DNA from: Selaginella tamariscina
Lineage: Eukaryota > Streptophyta > Lycopodiopsida > Selaginellales > Selaginellaceae
NCBI GenBank assembly: GCA_003024785.1
Contig: PUQB01000111.1
Coordinates: forward strand, 186,001 to 250,000
Reading direction: 5' to 3'
DNA: 64,000 bases
The translations under genes were made by a program, and so were the position numbers. Position 1 is the first letter of the stretch. Each line of letters starts with the position of its first letter. Below the pieces are notes generated by a model. It did no database searches. It was not told the DNA's origin and worked only from the letters and a program-made list of their open reading frames with translations. Positions 47,701-58,883 of this stretch are shown one piece after another.

Positions 47701-48733
47701 TACACGCACGCAATCATAAATGACACAGGAAACAGATGCACACACACACAACAGTGTAACGTCTCAGCCACATATATATAACAGGACTCCACACAGAACA
47801 CAAAACATACGCACGCAACGCACTGAACGTATATATAAGCATACGATACTCACATTCACAGTTGCCGTTCATCACCTGCTGCCAGTCGAGATTCTCGCCG
47901 TTATTGAGATCAAAAGCCTGTGGCAAAGCCGTCAGGCTCTTGTCACCTTCATTCTTCGCAGACTTGACCTCGGACTCGGCTTCACCTTCAATATTACTGA
48001 TCGTCCGCTGCCTTAACAGAGGTGAAAGAAGTCCAGCTGGAGGCGAACTGGAACAATCTGTAAGCGAGCTCTTCGGAGAATGCAGTCCATATGTTGTCGA
48101 GTCCTCGGACAAATCTGCCGACTCCGAATGGATACCGTTTGCCTGGTATCCGTTTCCAGACGGGGCTGAAGACGCCGGAGATTCCGCATGGTATCCGTTT
48201 TCTCCACGATCGAGAAGGACCGATCCATTCCAGACGGGCTGAAGACGCCGGAGATTCCGCATGGTATCCGTTTTCTCCAAGATCGAGAAGGACCGATCCG
48301 ATTCCAGACGGGCTGAAGACGCCGGAGATTCCGCATGGTATCCGTTTTCTCCAAGATCGAGAAGGACCGATCCGTTAATTAGCGGTTCCGAAGTCGCCGA
48401 CGACTCCTCCAGCAAACCGACGAAATCAGTGTTTGATGCTGGACTCAAGCTGACACTTTGTTGGAGCTTATCGGACTTCCGGTTCTTGCTCCCCTAAGGG
48501 AATGAAAAAAAAAATGCGGATTTTGTCAGAAAAGTGCGGATTTTAGCGGATTCTAGTGAGAAACAGAGATCCCGAGTTGACATACCTACGACGCCGGCTA
48601 GCATTCTTCTCGGACAAGAGCTCAGATTTTGACAACGGAGGAACTTCTTCGTTATCGGTGACATCGCGGCGGAGTATCTCAAAGGAGACACTTCGCTTTC
48701 GCGCCCTAGATCGGCAAATGCTGCTGGCGCCAT
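44770..48733 (-). CDS. POD1: TAPT1 / POD1 family ER membrane protein, several frame breaks
   Basis: Multi-pass membrane protein. Arabidopsis POD1 is an ER protein needed for pollen-tube guidance and embryo patterning, and animal TAPT1 is its homologue. Family blocks in order: KRSVSFEILRR (exon 48733-48596); a low-complexity Ser/Pro domain with 25-residue repeats (48493-47854); ERVYNVLFNVPWRCEL; LLEVGFFVCLDSFLSLLTV; DLGCLIILICVVKVLQQ; LKPNIKLYVIYNMLE; VFDKLFQSFGVDVLEVLF; MLLMSNNFAEIKSNVFKRFS, KDNMHNL; ICESFVDLMKHSFLAKFNQV, KPAAYSDFLKTLCEQ; KSLTFVPLGPACV; VLLPLYAAYISSAQ ... LHRYASWYLKRSYD; stop 44772-44770. Frame breaks: 48704-48706 (one G missing between the ATG and KRSVSF), within the repeats (48230, 48304 area), and 45644-45646 (one T missing before LTCLFFVFVQNIM, then EGPWISSFLQ). 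Each is a one-base homopolymer change. Confidence 0.92.
48145..48382 (-). repeat. About 75-bp tandem coding repeat in POD1
   Basis: Units beginning GGTATCCGTT on + start at 48145, 48190, 48263 and 48337 (the first is partial). Periods 73 and 74 bases do not preserve the frame. One extra G in GACGGG, as found in the first unit (GACGGGG), would give 74-75-base units and a 25-residue protein repeat, GSVLLDLGENGYHAESPASS followed by APSG. Confidence 0.85.
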
Positions 48734-49115
48734 AGCTGCTCACTGCTTATTCTGTTTCCCCTTCCTCATAGAAAGCCCTAACCCTTAACAGATGTGGCAA
48801 TATATCCAGGTGGCGGCCGCCAAATGGATGATCTACGTGTCGCGCCTACGGCACGTTACACTGATTTTAGAAATTTTTCAATTTTTACATTGAGCGTGAT
48901 AATAATGAACTAATGATGCAACCAGTTCTGCCACGTCAGTATCTAGGTCAAAAGAGAGCAATTAGGGTTTTAACAGCAGAATTAGGGCAATAAAAACGCG
49001 TGTGCTTTCTTGCTGCCGGATCGTCCCCGTGTCTCCTGTTTCTACATTTCGATCTCGATCCGAGATAAATTTTGATCAATCTCAACCCAGAAGCACTATT
49101 ACGAGCATTTGCAGG
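48734..49115. promoter_or_regulatory. Divergent promoter region, POD1 / CPDC protein
   Basis: 382 bases between the two start codons. AAAGCCCTAACCCTTAAC at about 48772-48789 is telo-box-like, close to the POD1 ATG, and a GATTAGGGTTTTAAC-like stretch is at 48960-48973. The chance of shared control is inferred from the head-to-head layout only. Confidence 0.5.
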
Positions 49116-50359
49116 ATGAAAAGAGCTACATTTGGATGTTTTCAGGTAAGCAACTCTTGAATGTATGCGTTTCTTCGCTTTTCCTGTGCATTCCACACAA
49201 CTCTGTGAAATCTTGTGAAAAATCGAAGAAATTGATGTATTTCTTGCCATGAACAGTGATGGAGGACGTTCTTGCAATGGGATCATCAGGAAAGATGGCG
49301 CCTGCTGGAGGCACCCTGCACAGCGCGCATCCGCTTGGTGTTTGTCCGGATTGTCTCAAAGAACGACTCTCTGCCCTAAGTCCATCTCCCCCGTTTGGAT
49401 TCGTCTCAGCAGAGCCGAAGAAATTCGCTAGCTCCAGCAAGAACGCTACTGATGCCGCTACGTATCTCCGCAGATCTAAATCGTGGTCGCATTGGGAAGG
49501 TAGCACACCCAAAGTTGCATATGTACATTCGTGTTATATATAGTACGAATGTCTGTGTGCATATATACTATGTCCGTTATATTCTGTAAGTATAGACATA
49601 GAAACAAGGCATACATATATGTACATATGCATGCAGATATATATACTTCGTTCTTCATGCAGGAGCAGGGATTAATGCTAGAAATCAACACCAGAGTGGA
49701 TTTGCAGCAAGGAAATCTGATGCTGTTCTTGATGACTGGACCAGGCAGAGGTTCTTCTCCATATTTGCCAAGGATCAAAAGCGAAATGAGCAGCTCCACA
49801 ATGGACATCCATGGAACCAACAGATCACTAAACAAGGTCAGTAGTAACACAATCTTAGAAAACGGGAGCTTAGAGCAGGGAACTAGCACACAGGAGGGGA
49901 TTAACACAGGTTTAGTACAAAGGGTTATAGAAGAAGCTCCCGTTACAAAGAGCACTGGTGGTCATCACTTCTGCAGTTTGCATTCGGAAAACGAAAGAAG
50001 AAGGTTAGGCCCCCCTAAACCCCCAGGAACTTTCCATAGAGCACCCTAGACTCCATAAACTCCCCAAAGCTTCACAGAAACCAGATTCATCGTGGATATC
50101 GTCACTTTGCGGATGTTCAGGAGTAAAAAGGCTAATGAGGCTCACGAAGGGGCTTATGAAAGAACGAAGCTCGTGGATACCTTCACATGCAGAGTTGAAG
50201 AGGCTACACACAGGTACACAAGCATACACCACAGCGTATTACAGAGATTATGGAGCGTGGAGCCTCTCTTCAAGCCCACTACCCAGTAGAAGCCGGGAAA
50301 GCAGCAATGGGAAAACAGGGAAGTGCATCATTCTTCGTCTTCCCCATACAAAGGTGTAG
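49116..50359 (+). CDS. Plant protein with N-terminal CPDCLKERL motif, frame breaks
   Basis: Function not recognised with certainty. Exon 1 (49116-49145) reads MKRATFGCFQ. Exon 2 (about 49258-49500) holds GGTLHSAHPLGVCPDCLKER then LSAL, a His-Pro/CxxCLxERL signature shared by OCTOPUS/DUF740-like and related plant proteins, then KNATDAATYLRRSKSWSHWE. Exon 3 from 49663 gives AVLDDWTRQRFFSIFAKDQK. The same frame resumes with WWSSLLQFAFGKRKKK (about 49956) but has stops around 49833-49905, so an intron or another indel lies between. After a C6 run (near 50011-50016) the frame moves by one, and from there a continuous frame (ELSIEHPRLHKLPKASQKPD ... SLCGCSGVKRLMRLTKGLMK) reaches a stop at 50357-50359. 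Expression and the true exon structure are untested. Confidence 0.55.
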
Positions 50360-50690
50360 GCACCAGTAGCTGGAACTTCTACCTGTCCCCACTCAGACCC
50401 ACTAAAACGAGCACAAAACACAGGTACTAATTCACTTTGTTTGGTTAGATAGTGGAGGAAGCATTTTAACGATTGCTGTCTGTCATATAACTTTGCAAGT
50501 AGCGTTTATGGGGTTTGGATGCTAGCTTGTTATTGACTGTGTTGATAAGGATGATATGATTTCACTATCGTGTGCATGTGTGTTCTATGTGTCCATTGAG
50601 AGAATAGGTCAAGGTATATATATTACTACTCAAGTTATATATGTCAAATAGTGCTCTTCTACGCATACACGCACGCAGAGTAATACATGA

Positions 50691-52181
50691 TTAAGCTTGA
50701 ACCAGAGGCCAGTCTGTGTAGCCTTCGCATCGTTAGCAGGATCTTGTCCATACCATACTGAAGTTGACCAGCCTCCCAGGTTCAATTCCTGCCCCTTTGC
50801 CACCAGTTCAGGAAGGTTTGCATTTGCAATGTAGGGCACCCCAAAACAGACGAGGTCCGCTGTTCCATCTGCCACGTATTCCTCTCCCTAACATCATACA
50901 TATAGGAAATGAGTGTCATATGAAGTATATACTCATCACCCACGCACGCACGCACGCACGCGTGTGGTGAACGCACCTGTTTAGGAGAGAGTCCTCCATT
51001 AATCACGAGAGTGCCTTTATAAAACTTCCTAAAGTACCTCCAAACATCCGTTTTGAAATTTGGTTCTGATAATCCCAGGAACTTATAGTAAGGATCATAG
51101 TTGACACTAGACAAGCACAATATGCAAGGTTTCTCTTGTCCAGTTCCGGCCCAAGATACTTGAGCTGTTCCAGAGAATCTCTCTGATTCCACTAAGCCAC
51201 TGAATGTCAGTCCTTGCTGAAGTTTTATACCCACTCTGTGTGCTCCAATTGCCTCTATACATGCATCCACCACCTATGTAATAGAGAAAAATTATCAAAA
51301 TGACCCTCTAGTTTTACACATAAATGATGTGTTGTAAATTTAACTCAAGGTCAATTTGATAATTATATAAAACTAGAGGGTCATTTTGATAATTCTCCCA
51401 AGTTAGAACAGTTTACCTCCAGGACGAATCTTGCTCTGTTCTCTACACTTCCACCGTATATATCAGTACGAAGGTTGGTGTCCTTGGCAAGAAACTCTTG
51501 TAGTAAGTATCCATTCCCGCCATGAAGCTCGATCCCATCGAATCCCGCTTCACTAGCACGCTCTGCACTTTGTGCAATGCTTGCAATCACCTTTGGGATT
51601 TCATCTATCTCTAGTGCTCGCGGTACTTCATAAGGCACCTAAACACATGTCCAGTGTGTGTGCGCGTATGTGTGTAGGAATGTACACGCACACACGTACC
51701 TTTCCGTTATATGTATGGACGAGTCCATCGGGTTTAACAGGAGAAGGTGCAACTGGGAGCTGGTTATCAGGGAGAAGCGAAGAGTGCGTGACTCTTCCGG
51801 CGTGCATGATCTGGCAGAATATACTGCCTCCTTTTGCGTGAACAGCATCAGTAACTGCTTTCCATCCCTTGATTTGCTCCTCCGTGTATATACCAGGCAT
51901 ACGTATGTATCCTCTGCTCTCCGGAGTGGGATAAGTACCTGTTGAATAGTGTTAATATATGATTAAGTCTTCTTCGCGCACGCACGCACACACACTCACG
52001 CACCTTCAGAGATGATGAGGCCTCCTTTAGAAGCTCTCTGGCTGTAATATAGTACGTTGAGTTCCCCAGGTGCTTCAAGAAATGGATCGTTCCTGAGTCT
52101 CGTCATGGCAGACATAACGATCCTGTGTTCGAGTTCCAGCTTCCCCAATTTCACAGAAGTAAGAAGATGTTTAGACGCCAT
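50691..52181 (-). CDS. OPR: Old yellow enzyme / 12-oxophytodienoate reductase-like FMN oxidoreductase
   Basis: FMN-dependent ene-reductase family. Plant OPRs reduce 12-oxophytodienoate (jasmonate pathway) or other enones. Exons 52181-52004, 51938-51700, 51638-51417, 51273-50977 and 50887-50691, in phase. Blocks: [77 protein letters not shown] then [53 protein letters not shown] then [13 protein letters not shown]. The substrate-binding pair is His-Asn (HGGN) rather than the His-His of OPR1-3. No peroxisomal C-terminal tripeptide. Frame breaks: one around GAGAGATTCT (about 51180), returning before [11 protein letters not shown], and one at 50722-50723 (GG where GGG restores GYTDWP). Intron 51416-51274 contains a MITE-like palindrome. 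Biochemical substrate unknown. Confidence 0.9.
51284..51397. mobile_element. MITE-like palindromic element in the reductase intron
   Basis: Near-perfect terminal inverted repeats of about 30 bases (GAGAAAAATTATCAAAATGA then CCCTCTAGTTTTA on the left at 51284-51316, its inverse at 51368-51397) enclose about 50 bases. The right half is nearly identical to a segment of laccase intron 5 (about 6373-6427), so at least two copies exist in this window. It is non-coding. A target duplication was not resolved. Confidence 0.75.
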
Positions 52182-54460
52182 GGATACAAGAAGGAACCAC
52201 ACACTAGAAATGCAGAGTACACTGGATCTTAACAAAGATATGGAGCCTTTGACTCTCTTTTAAATAGTAAATACATATAAAATATGGAGCATATAAATGA
52301 AGCAGTTCGTCATTACATGTACTATGGCGAAAAGTTTGACTTTGTTTTCTAGAAGCCGGCGACGACGACACGGCATCCTGGTAGAAAAAGGATTACACAC
52401 TTATAATGTATTGAAATTGGATTTTAAATAAATTTTTTATAAGTTTCAAAATAAATAGAGATTAAGATAAAAAAAAAAAAACAAATAATTTTAAAATAGT
52501 ATTAATGAATAACATAGATTAAATAAAAGGTAATGTAACAATAATACTATTAAATTCATCTAAAAGACAAAAAAAAAACATTATAAGACAAAACATTAAG
52601 CTCCATTTTTCACTAGTAGGTGGTTAATTGTCTCAACCAATTGAAAAAAAGAAATTATTTATTCTATTTGGGTTTAGTTTTTCACTTGCTAGTTATTTAT
52701 AATTTATAATTTACATAGCACCTACGTGACACCTATGTGGCTTTTTCGGTGGTAGTTTAATAACCGAGCAATTTTGCCCAGTTACATGACTATTAGGCAT
52801 AATTAAATGACACGTGTATCAAGATTAATAAATTAGGTTTTGATTTTTGAGCTTTCGAAAAAATTAATGAAAAATGGATAAATTAGAACTTTAAAAAAAA
52901 AATAAACATAAGATTCAGTAGAATATTACTCATTTACATGTAGAATATTATTATAATTATATATATATATATTATATATATACACACACATTATTTCATA
53001 TACTTATTTTACAGAAAGAACATAAGTTATTATAGATAATATGCAAATCTCTTTCTTTCTCTCAACACACTCACATGTTTGTGTGTAATATATATATATA
53101 TATTATATATATTATATATATATATATATATATAAATAAAGAGAGGCAGTAAATTATAATTAATGATTCTATAGAAAATAACAATGAAAAATTAAAGTTT
53201 TAATATATTTTTTTTAATTAAAAATATTGAGTAAGTGCACATTTATTACATATGTATGTGTAATATATATATGTTTATAATAACCGATTAAATAAAAATT
53301 GTGCACTACTTAATTTATTTTTTAATTCAATTAACCACTCTAATAAAAAAACAGTGGTAGTAATAATTAATGACCATGGCATTATTTTAATCTACCACCG
53401 GCAAATAACCACCCACTAGTGGAAAATAAAAAGTAAACCTAATATTATATATCTGTAAAAGTTTTAAAATATTTTAGTTTAATGTTTAATTAAGAGTGGA
53501 ATTTATATTTAAATATAAAAATCCCGCTATTGATTTAAAATTAAAATTAAAACATTTAAATTTATAATTTTAAAATTAGTGTATGATTTTAATAAAATAT
53601 AATATATAAATCCAATGTATTTAATAAATATTTTATATTAAACTATGTAACAATTAATAAAAAAGTTCTCTTTCTAAATTTAAAACTACATATACAAAAC
53701 GACATATCTGAGTCGTTTAAAACTCATATCAACCCATGATTCATAAAATAAATCAACATACAATATGTTTAAATTGAAATATAATATTAAAATACTTATA
53801 ATAATATTAGGTAAAAATTATTTTATGTACTTATAAAATCATGGGTTATACAATTTATTAATAATATACATATATTATAACATTTCAATATATATAATAA
53901 ATATATTTACATGATGTTTTTTATACAAAAATGATATGTTAATTTATAATATATAATTACATACATCCTTTATATGGATGTAAGCGTGCTAATATATATT
54001 AGAAGTGTGTATTATGTGTGTGTGCGTGAGCGGCGGGATATTTTTATATACGTCTGTAAAAGATAAAAAGTAAGTTAGTGACAGAATAGTTAATCTCTGT
54101 CTCTCTCACACACACACACGATTACAACAACAGATACACACACACGCTTGTATAGTGTGTGTGTGTGTGAGAAAATATACCAGTTGAAAGTTCATCCACA
54201 AACACTTATGCAAAAGAATCCAAACCTCAGATGGCATGTGAAACTTCATATACAGAAAGAAGCAGAAGAGATGGGTAAGTGTAAGCATACTATTTCAGAC
54301 ACACACGACCTTCTGAGGATAACTTTATTAGATGTAAATATTTCATGAAATGTAATTGTATTTATAAAATATAGTTAAATATTGAATTTAACAACTATAT
54401 GCAAATATCAACGGCCTAGATTTGTTTGATAATAAACCAGAATCTACTCAATAACAGGTT
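52182..54460. other. AT-rich spacer
   Basis: No gene seen. (TA)n patches around 52955-52980 and 53088-53132, and CA/GT microsatellites near 54108-54170. The first bases upstream of 52181 are presumably the reductase promoter. Confidence 0.65.
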
Positions 54461-54802
54461 TTGCACTTTGTGCAGTGCTTGCATGGGATTTCCTCCTCGT
54501 GGTGCTTCAGAAAGCACCTATACACATGTACAATATGTATGTACTGTGTATGTACTGCAGGACCTATATTGGCACAACTCAAGTGATATGACGCACTCAT
54601 CCATACCTTTCTACACACGGTGGACCCTCTGTATGTGTGTGTGTTTTATATACGATAGATGTGTAGGAAACACACAACATGCACACGCACACGCACACAC
54701 CTTTAGAAGTGTAGAAGGCAGAGAGTGCGCTCCTCGAGGTTAAAAATAGGATGATTCCTTGTCACTGGATCCTGTGTTCAAACTCCAAGCCTCCCATTTC
54801 AG
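54461..54802 (-). pseudogene. Decayed fragment of an OYE/OPR-like reductase gene
   Basis: Two blocks resemble the intact reductase in the same order and orientation. TTGCACTTTGTGCAGTGCTT (54461-54480) continues through GGGATTTC and GCACCTA.ACACATGT, matching the start of exon 3 and its 3' splice site (about 51565-51650). GGATCCTGTGTTCAAACTCC then AAGCCTCCCATTTCA (54768-54802) matches exon 1 (about 52119-52153). Exon 2 is missing and no frame is open, so it is a relic of a tandem duplicate. Confidence 0.75.
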
Positions 54803-55179
54803 ATAACTCATTAATATCGTCCAGAAATATATACTTCTTCTAAGCAAACTCAAATATAAAAATAAACTACATGTTATATAATGAATATTCACCATTCAAC
54901 CACGATATATTGGAATATTCTCCCATATAAGATTTATTATGCTAATTGATTTATTTATTCACATGTAACTATTATATATCACAAATTACACACGCACAAC
55001 ACACATACGTGAGAGAGAGAATAATTTCATGATATACTTATATATAGAATAGAAATAGACTTAAAGACATGCACTTATAAATACTTCTCTGTTTTATATT
55101 TTGCAAACAAATAACCATACCTAGTTCACCTATTATAAATCTAGAATATCAACCATGCAAAGATCAACCTCGTCAAATT
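54803..55179. other. Short AT-rich spacer
   Basis: Between the reductase relic and the 3' end of the zinc-finger gene. A GAGAGAGA patch near 55012 is all that stands out. Confidence 0.6.
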
Positions 55180-56609
55180 CTACGCAGAGACCTCTTTACC
55201 TGCAAATTTACAAACTCCATAGATTAGTAAGAAGCATGATTACATATTAGAAAACATATATGCATATCTATACATGTTCATATAAAGATTTGATAAATTG
55301 AGCTACTAATGTGTGTATAATTGCGGACATAGTATATTACGGATATATATACTCCATGAAATTTTAAGTATTACCTGACTCCCTTGGAGCATTACACTTA
55401 AAACACTCTGATCGGCTCGCAAAGTTGTGCTCATTGCATCTGCATAATGTAGACGACAACCATCAAATGCAACAGTCAAATATCATAATACAAATATAAA
55501 TCAGAATAGGCAATATAGAAAGCAACGCGTTAAGCAAATACACAAATATATACACATTAGTCTTACATATATAAACTCCACACACAAACACACAGTACCC
55601 AGAACAAAGCCAGTCTCCTGATCTCCACCCTGGTCGTCCATCCATGGAAGAATTAGTTTCTACCTTCTCCAGACCACATTTGAAGCAAGTGGCACGACTA
55701 GCAAAGTTATGAGTGTTGCAAGAAGAACAAAACCAATCACCGGGTTTCACATCGGCTGCTCCCCATCCTCTGGCATCGGCTACCACAAACCAAACAATAT
55801 AATCAATATATTATAGTTATATCCGTCTTATAGTTTTTACCTTCAAGAAATATATTATTTTTTAGTTTAGAATGGTATATTACATAGTATAATGCTTCAG
55901 CAAAAACCTACCATAACAAAGAATATATAATATTGTACATTTCTTATACCTATATACATATGATATAGTTATAGAATATTCATAAACCAGCTGCACTTTG
56001 GGGTTGTTCATTCATTGTCGAGGGACCTATAAGTAAGCCTTCATTGTATATTTCTTATGCCAACAAACAGTGTATCATATAAGAAATACACATATATGCT
56101 ATAATACATATGTGATTGATGGTTTTATATAAATACACAACTATGTACACTTAATTCTAGTTAGTTGCGCAATTATAATTGTTATTCCGGGTGTGTGCAT
56201 CTGCTTTATATAGAGTATCTATATATTGGAATATTGGAACAGAATCCATACATAGCGTACATGTTTTAGTTATGATATACAATGAGCAAATTTGCACACA
56301 TTCTATTAATAAATTGAGGTTACCTGTAGCTCCACCGAGCGGCTTGGGGTTTCCACACCTCTGACACGAATCACGGCGGCTGAAATTGAGATGGAAACAA
56401 GTAGTACAGTCCCAATCCCCCGGTTTCTTACCCAGGTCAAAGTCGGACGAATACAATCTGCTGCATACTGCTCCTGCCGTAAGCGCTGCCGGACCTACTG
56501 CTCCTCCTATGAGAGCCGCAGATGCTGCTCCGCCTGTGACCGCCAAGCGGATCTGAGACAGTACGCCGGAGGACGGCGCCAGCAATCGCCTCCTTGCACC
56601 GCCCAGCAT
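55180..56609 (-). CDS. RanBP2-type zinc-finger protein, three fingers, 4 exons
   Basis: Small plant protein with three RanBP2 (NZF) fingers, a fold that binds single-stranded RNA. Exons 56609-56324, 55779-55599, 55439-55375 and 55199-55180, in phase. Fingers: GDWDCTTCFHLNFSRRDSCQ then RCG; GDWFCSSCNTHNFASRATCF then KCG; GDWLCSGCNEHNFASRSECF then KCN, followed by APRESGKEVSA-stop. Each fits W-x-C-x2-C-x3-N-x6-C-x2-C. Finger order and the NFASR motifs match the Arabidopsis At5g25490/At3g15680 group. Unlike those, it has about 60 extra N-terminal residues, Arg/Ala-rich (MLGGARRRLLAPSS), with RLYSSDFD just before finger 1, typical of a mitochondrial presequence. It may therefore be an organelle RNA-binding protein (inferred). 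No frame break seen. Confidence 0.9.
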
Positions 56610-56670
56610 TTTCTCTTCCTTCTCAAAAACCCTAAGCGCCGGCTTTAGGGTACAGGGTTTAGGGCTTATC
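56610..56670 (-). promoter_or_regulatory. Telo-box cluster at the zinc-finger gene start
   Basis: AAAACCCTAAGCGCCGGC (about 56626-56643) followed by TTTAGGGTACAGGGTTTAGG (56644-56663) gives telo-box-like motifs in both orientations within 60 bases of the ATG. Confidence 0.6.
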
Positions 56671-57702
56671 AGATATTTTTACACGTTTATTCTTGTCATG
56701 GTTCAATTCCAGTAAATAACTATATATAAAACAATATTAAATGTATTTTAAAATTTATAAAATGAATGTGAAACATGAAACATATCTACTGTGACTCGTT
56801 AAGATTCATTTTAGATATTACTAAAGACTTTTAATTTTCAATATAAAAAAAGAAAATAAAAATGAGCTATATACATAATTTTCTAATTAGCTGGACACAC
56901 ATATATATAAATGTTAGCTTTACATGCATACACAACATTACTATGTAATACGAAACACGTGTAAATAGGTGACCTGGTTATTTACATATTTTATTTCACA
57001 TAAATAATATTTTAATATTTAATATATAATTAATTAATGTCGCTGAAACATGTGGATTCCATGTTGACAAAACATTATTTAAAGTGGACTTAAATTTTAA
57101 GATTATATTAGGAATAATAATAACTAAATTAAATATTCAATTTAAGAATAAATTTATCAAATTAAGAATGATTAAGGGTCTAATTTTAAAATAAACTCAC
57201 TAAATTAAAACCTAAAGATATGAAAATTTAATTTAAAAATAAACTTATCAAATAAAATTAACAATTGGATTAAAATTTTAATTTAAAAATAAATCCAACA
57301 ATTGGGTTAAATATTTTTTAATCAATAAAATGTGTTTTAATAAGTATTATATGTATGGACACTTGCATAATGGAACCCGTTGTTAGGACATGTACAAGAA
57401 AGTGAAGAGAAAATTAATATTTTCTTTAATTTAAAAGGTTTTCAAGGGTTTCTTGGGTTTAATTTTTTATTTTTTCAATTAACATGCATTAAAACCCATT
57501 CACATGTGAATTTAAATAAGAAAACATATTAATTCAAAAATATATTAACCCTAAAGAAATTTATATTTTAATTCACAATGAATTCACATTTAATTTTAAT
57601 TTTTCTTCTTGTGTCGTAACAGTAATACATGTTAAATCTCTTCTCAAAAATATTGGAATTAAAGAGGGCCATAGCCTATATGTATATTTATATATATATA
57701 TA

Positions 57703-57750
<48 letters not shown>

Positions 57751-58847
57751 AATATCCATACTCTTTCACATTAAATGTATGCAGATGTTGTATAGAATAT
57801 ATTAAATTTATTTTAAATCAATAGTCCAAATGAATGTAATTTATAATAAATGTAATCTTATTATACATGATCTTACATTTATTATAATTAAGAGTAATCA
57901 TTTATTATACATATAATTAATTATGCGTGCGTGCGTATCTAGTTGCTTCATTGTAAACTACACTCAATCTTCACGTGGTAATCCGTGTACGTGTATATTT
58001 ACGTGTGTTTCTTATTATCTGTTAAAGCCTTATCAATATGTGAATATATACCTAGTTGTATATGCATAGACATAAAGCTATAAACTTTAGGACTATATAT
58101 AAATAGTGTATTTATATATACATACGCACGCACGCATAATTAATTATATGCATTTTTCCTGGTTGAATATTGATATGCCTATTTATATATTTATGGTGCG
58201 TGGGTCACGGTGGGTGTATATTTTTTCATTCATCACATGTTACTTATAAAGTACCATATATTTGGTGCATAGCTTGCCATTAATAATGTTAATATAATAT
58301 TGTATATATTGTTAGATTTTATTTTCTTTAACTTACTTAATACTTAATAACAATTTCAGCTATTAATTAAATTTAAAATATAAAATAAATAATATTCTAG
58401 AGAATAAATGATCACAATTTAAGAGTAAGAATAATGATCATTTTATTTATTTTATCTTTTAACAGTTGAATTTTATGCTAAAATAGTAAATTATCAATAC
58501 TTTAGTAATTTAAGAAAATAAAATTTAATGATATAATATTAACATCGTGGTTAACGCATAGTATGTGATAAACATCAATTGGTTTTAAATTATTACACAA
58601 CATAATCATTAATTACATATTATTTTCATACTCCATTTTTAAAAGTAAAAGATTTAAATAGTTCAGTCTTGCGCCACAATTTAATTATTATAATATCGTT
58701 TTTATTTTATTTTTTCATTTTCTAAAATTCAATTATGTCCACGCAAAAGTATTAAACAATTAATTATATACATGCTTAAATAAACTATAATATATAATTC
58801 ATATGTGAATACCAATTAGCTTAATGCAATTAAGAATGTGAAAATTG

Positions 58848-58883
<36 letters not shown>

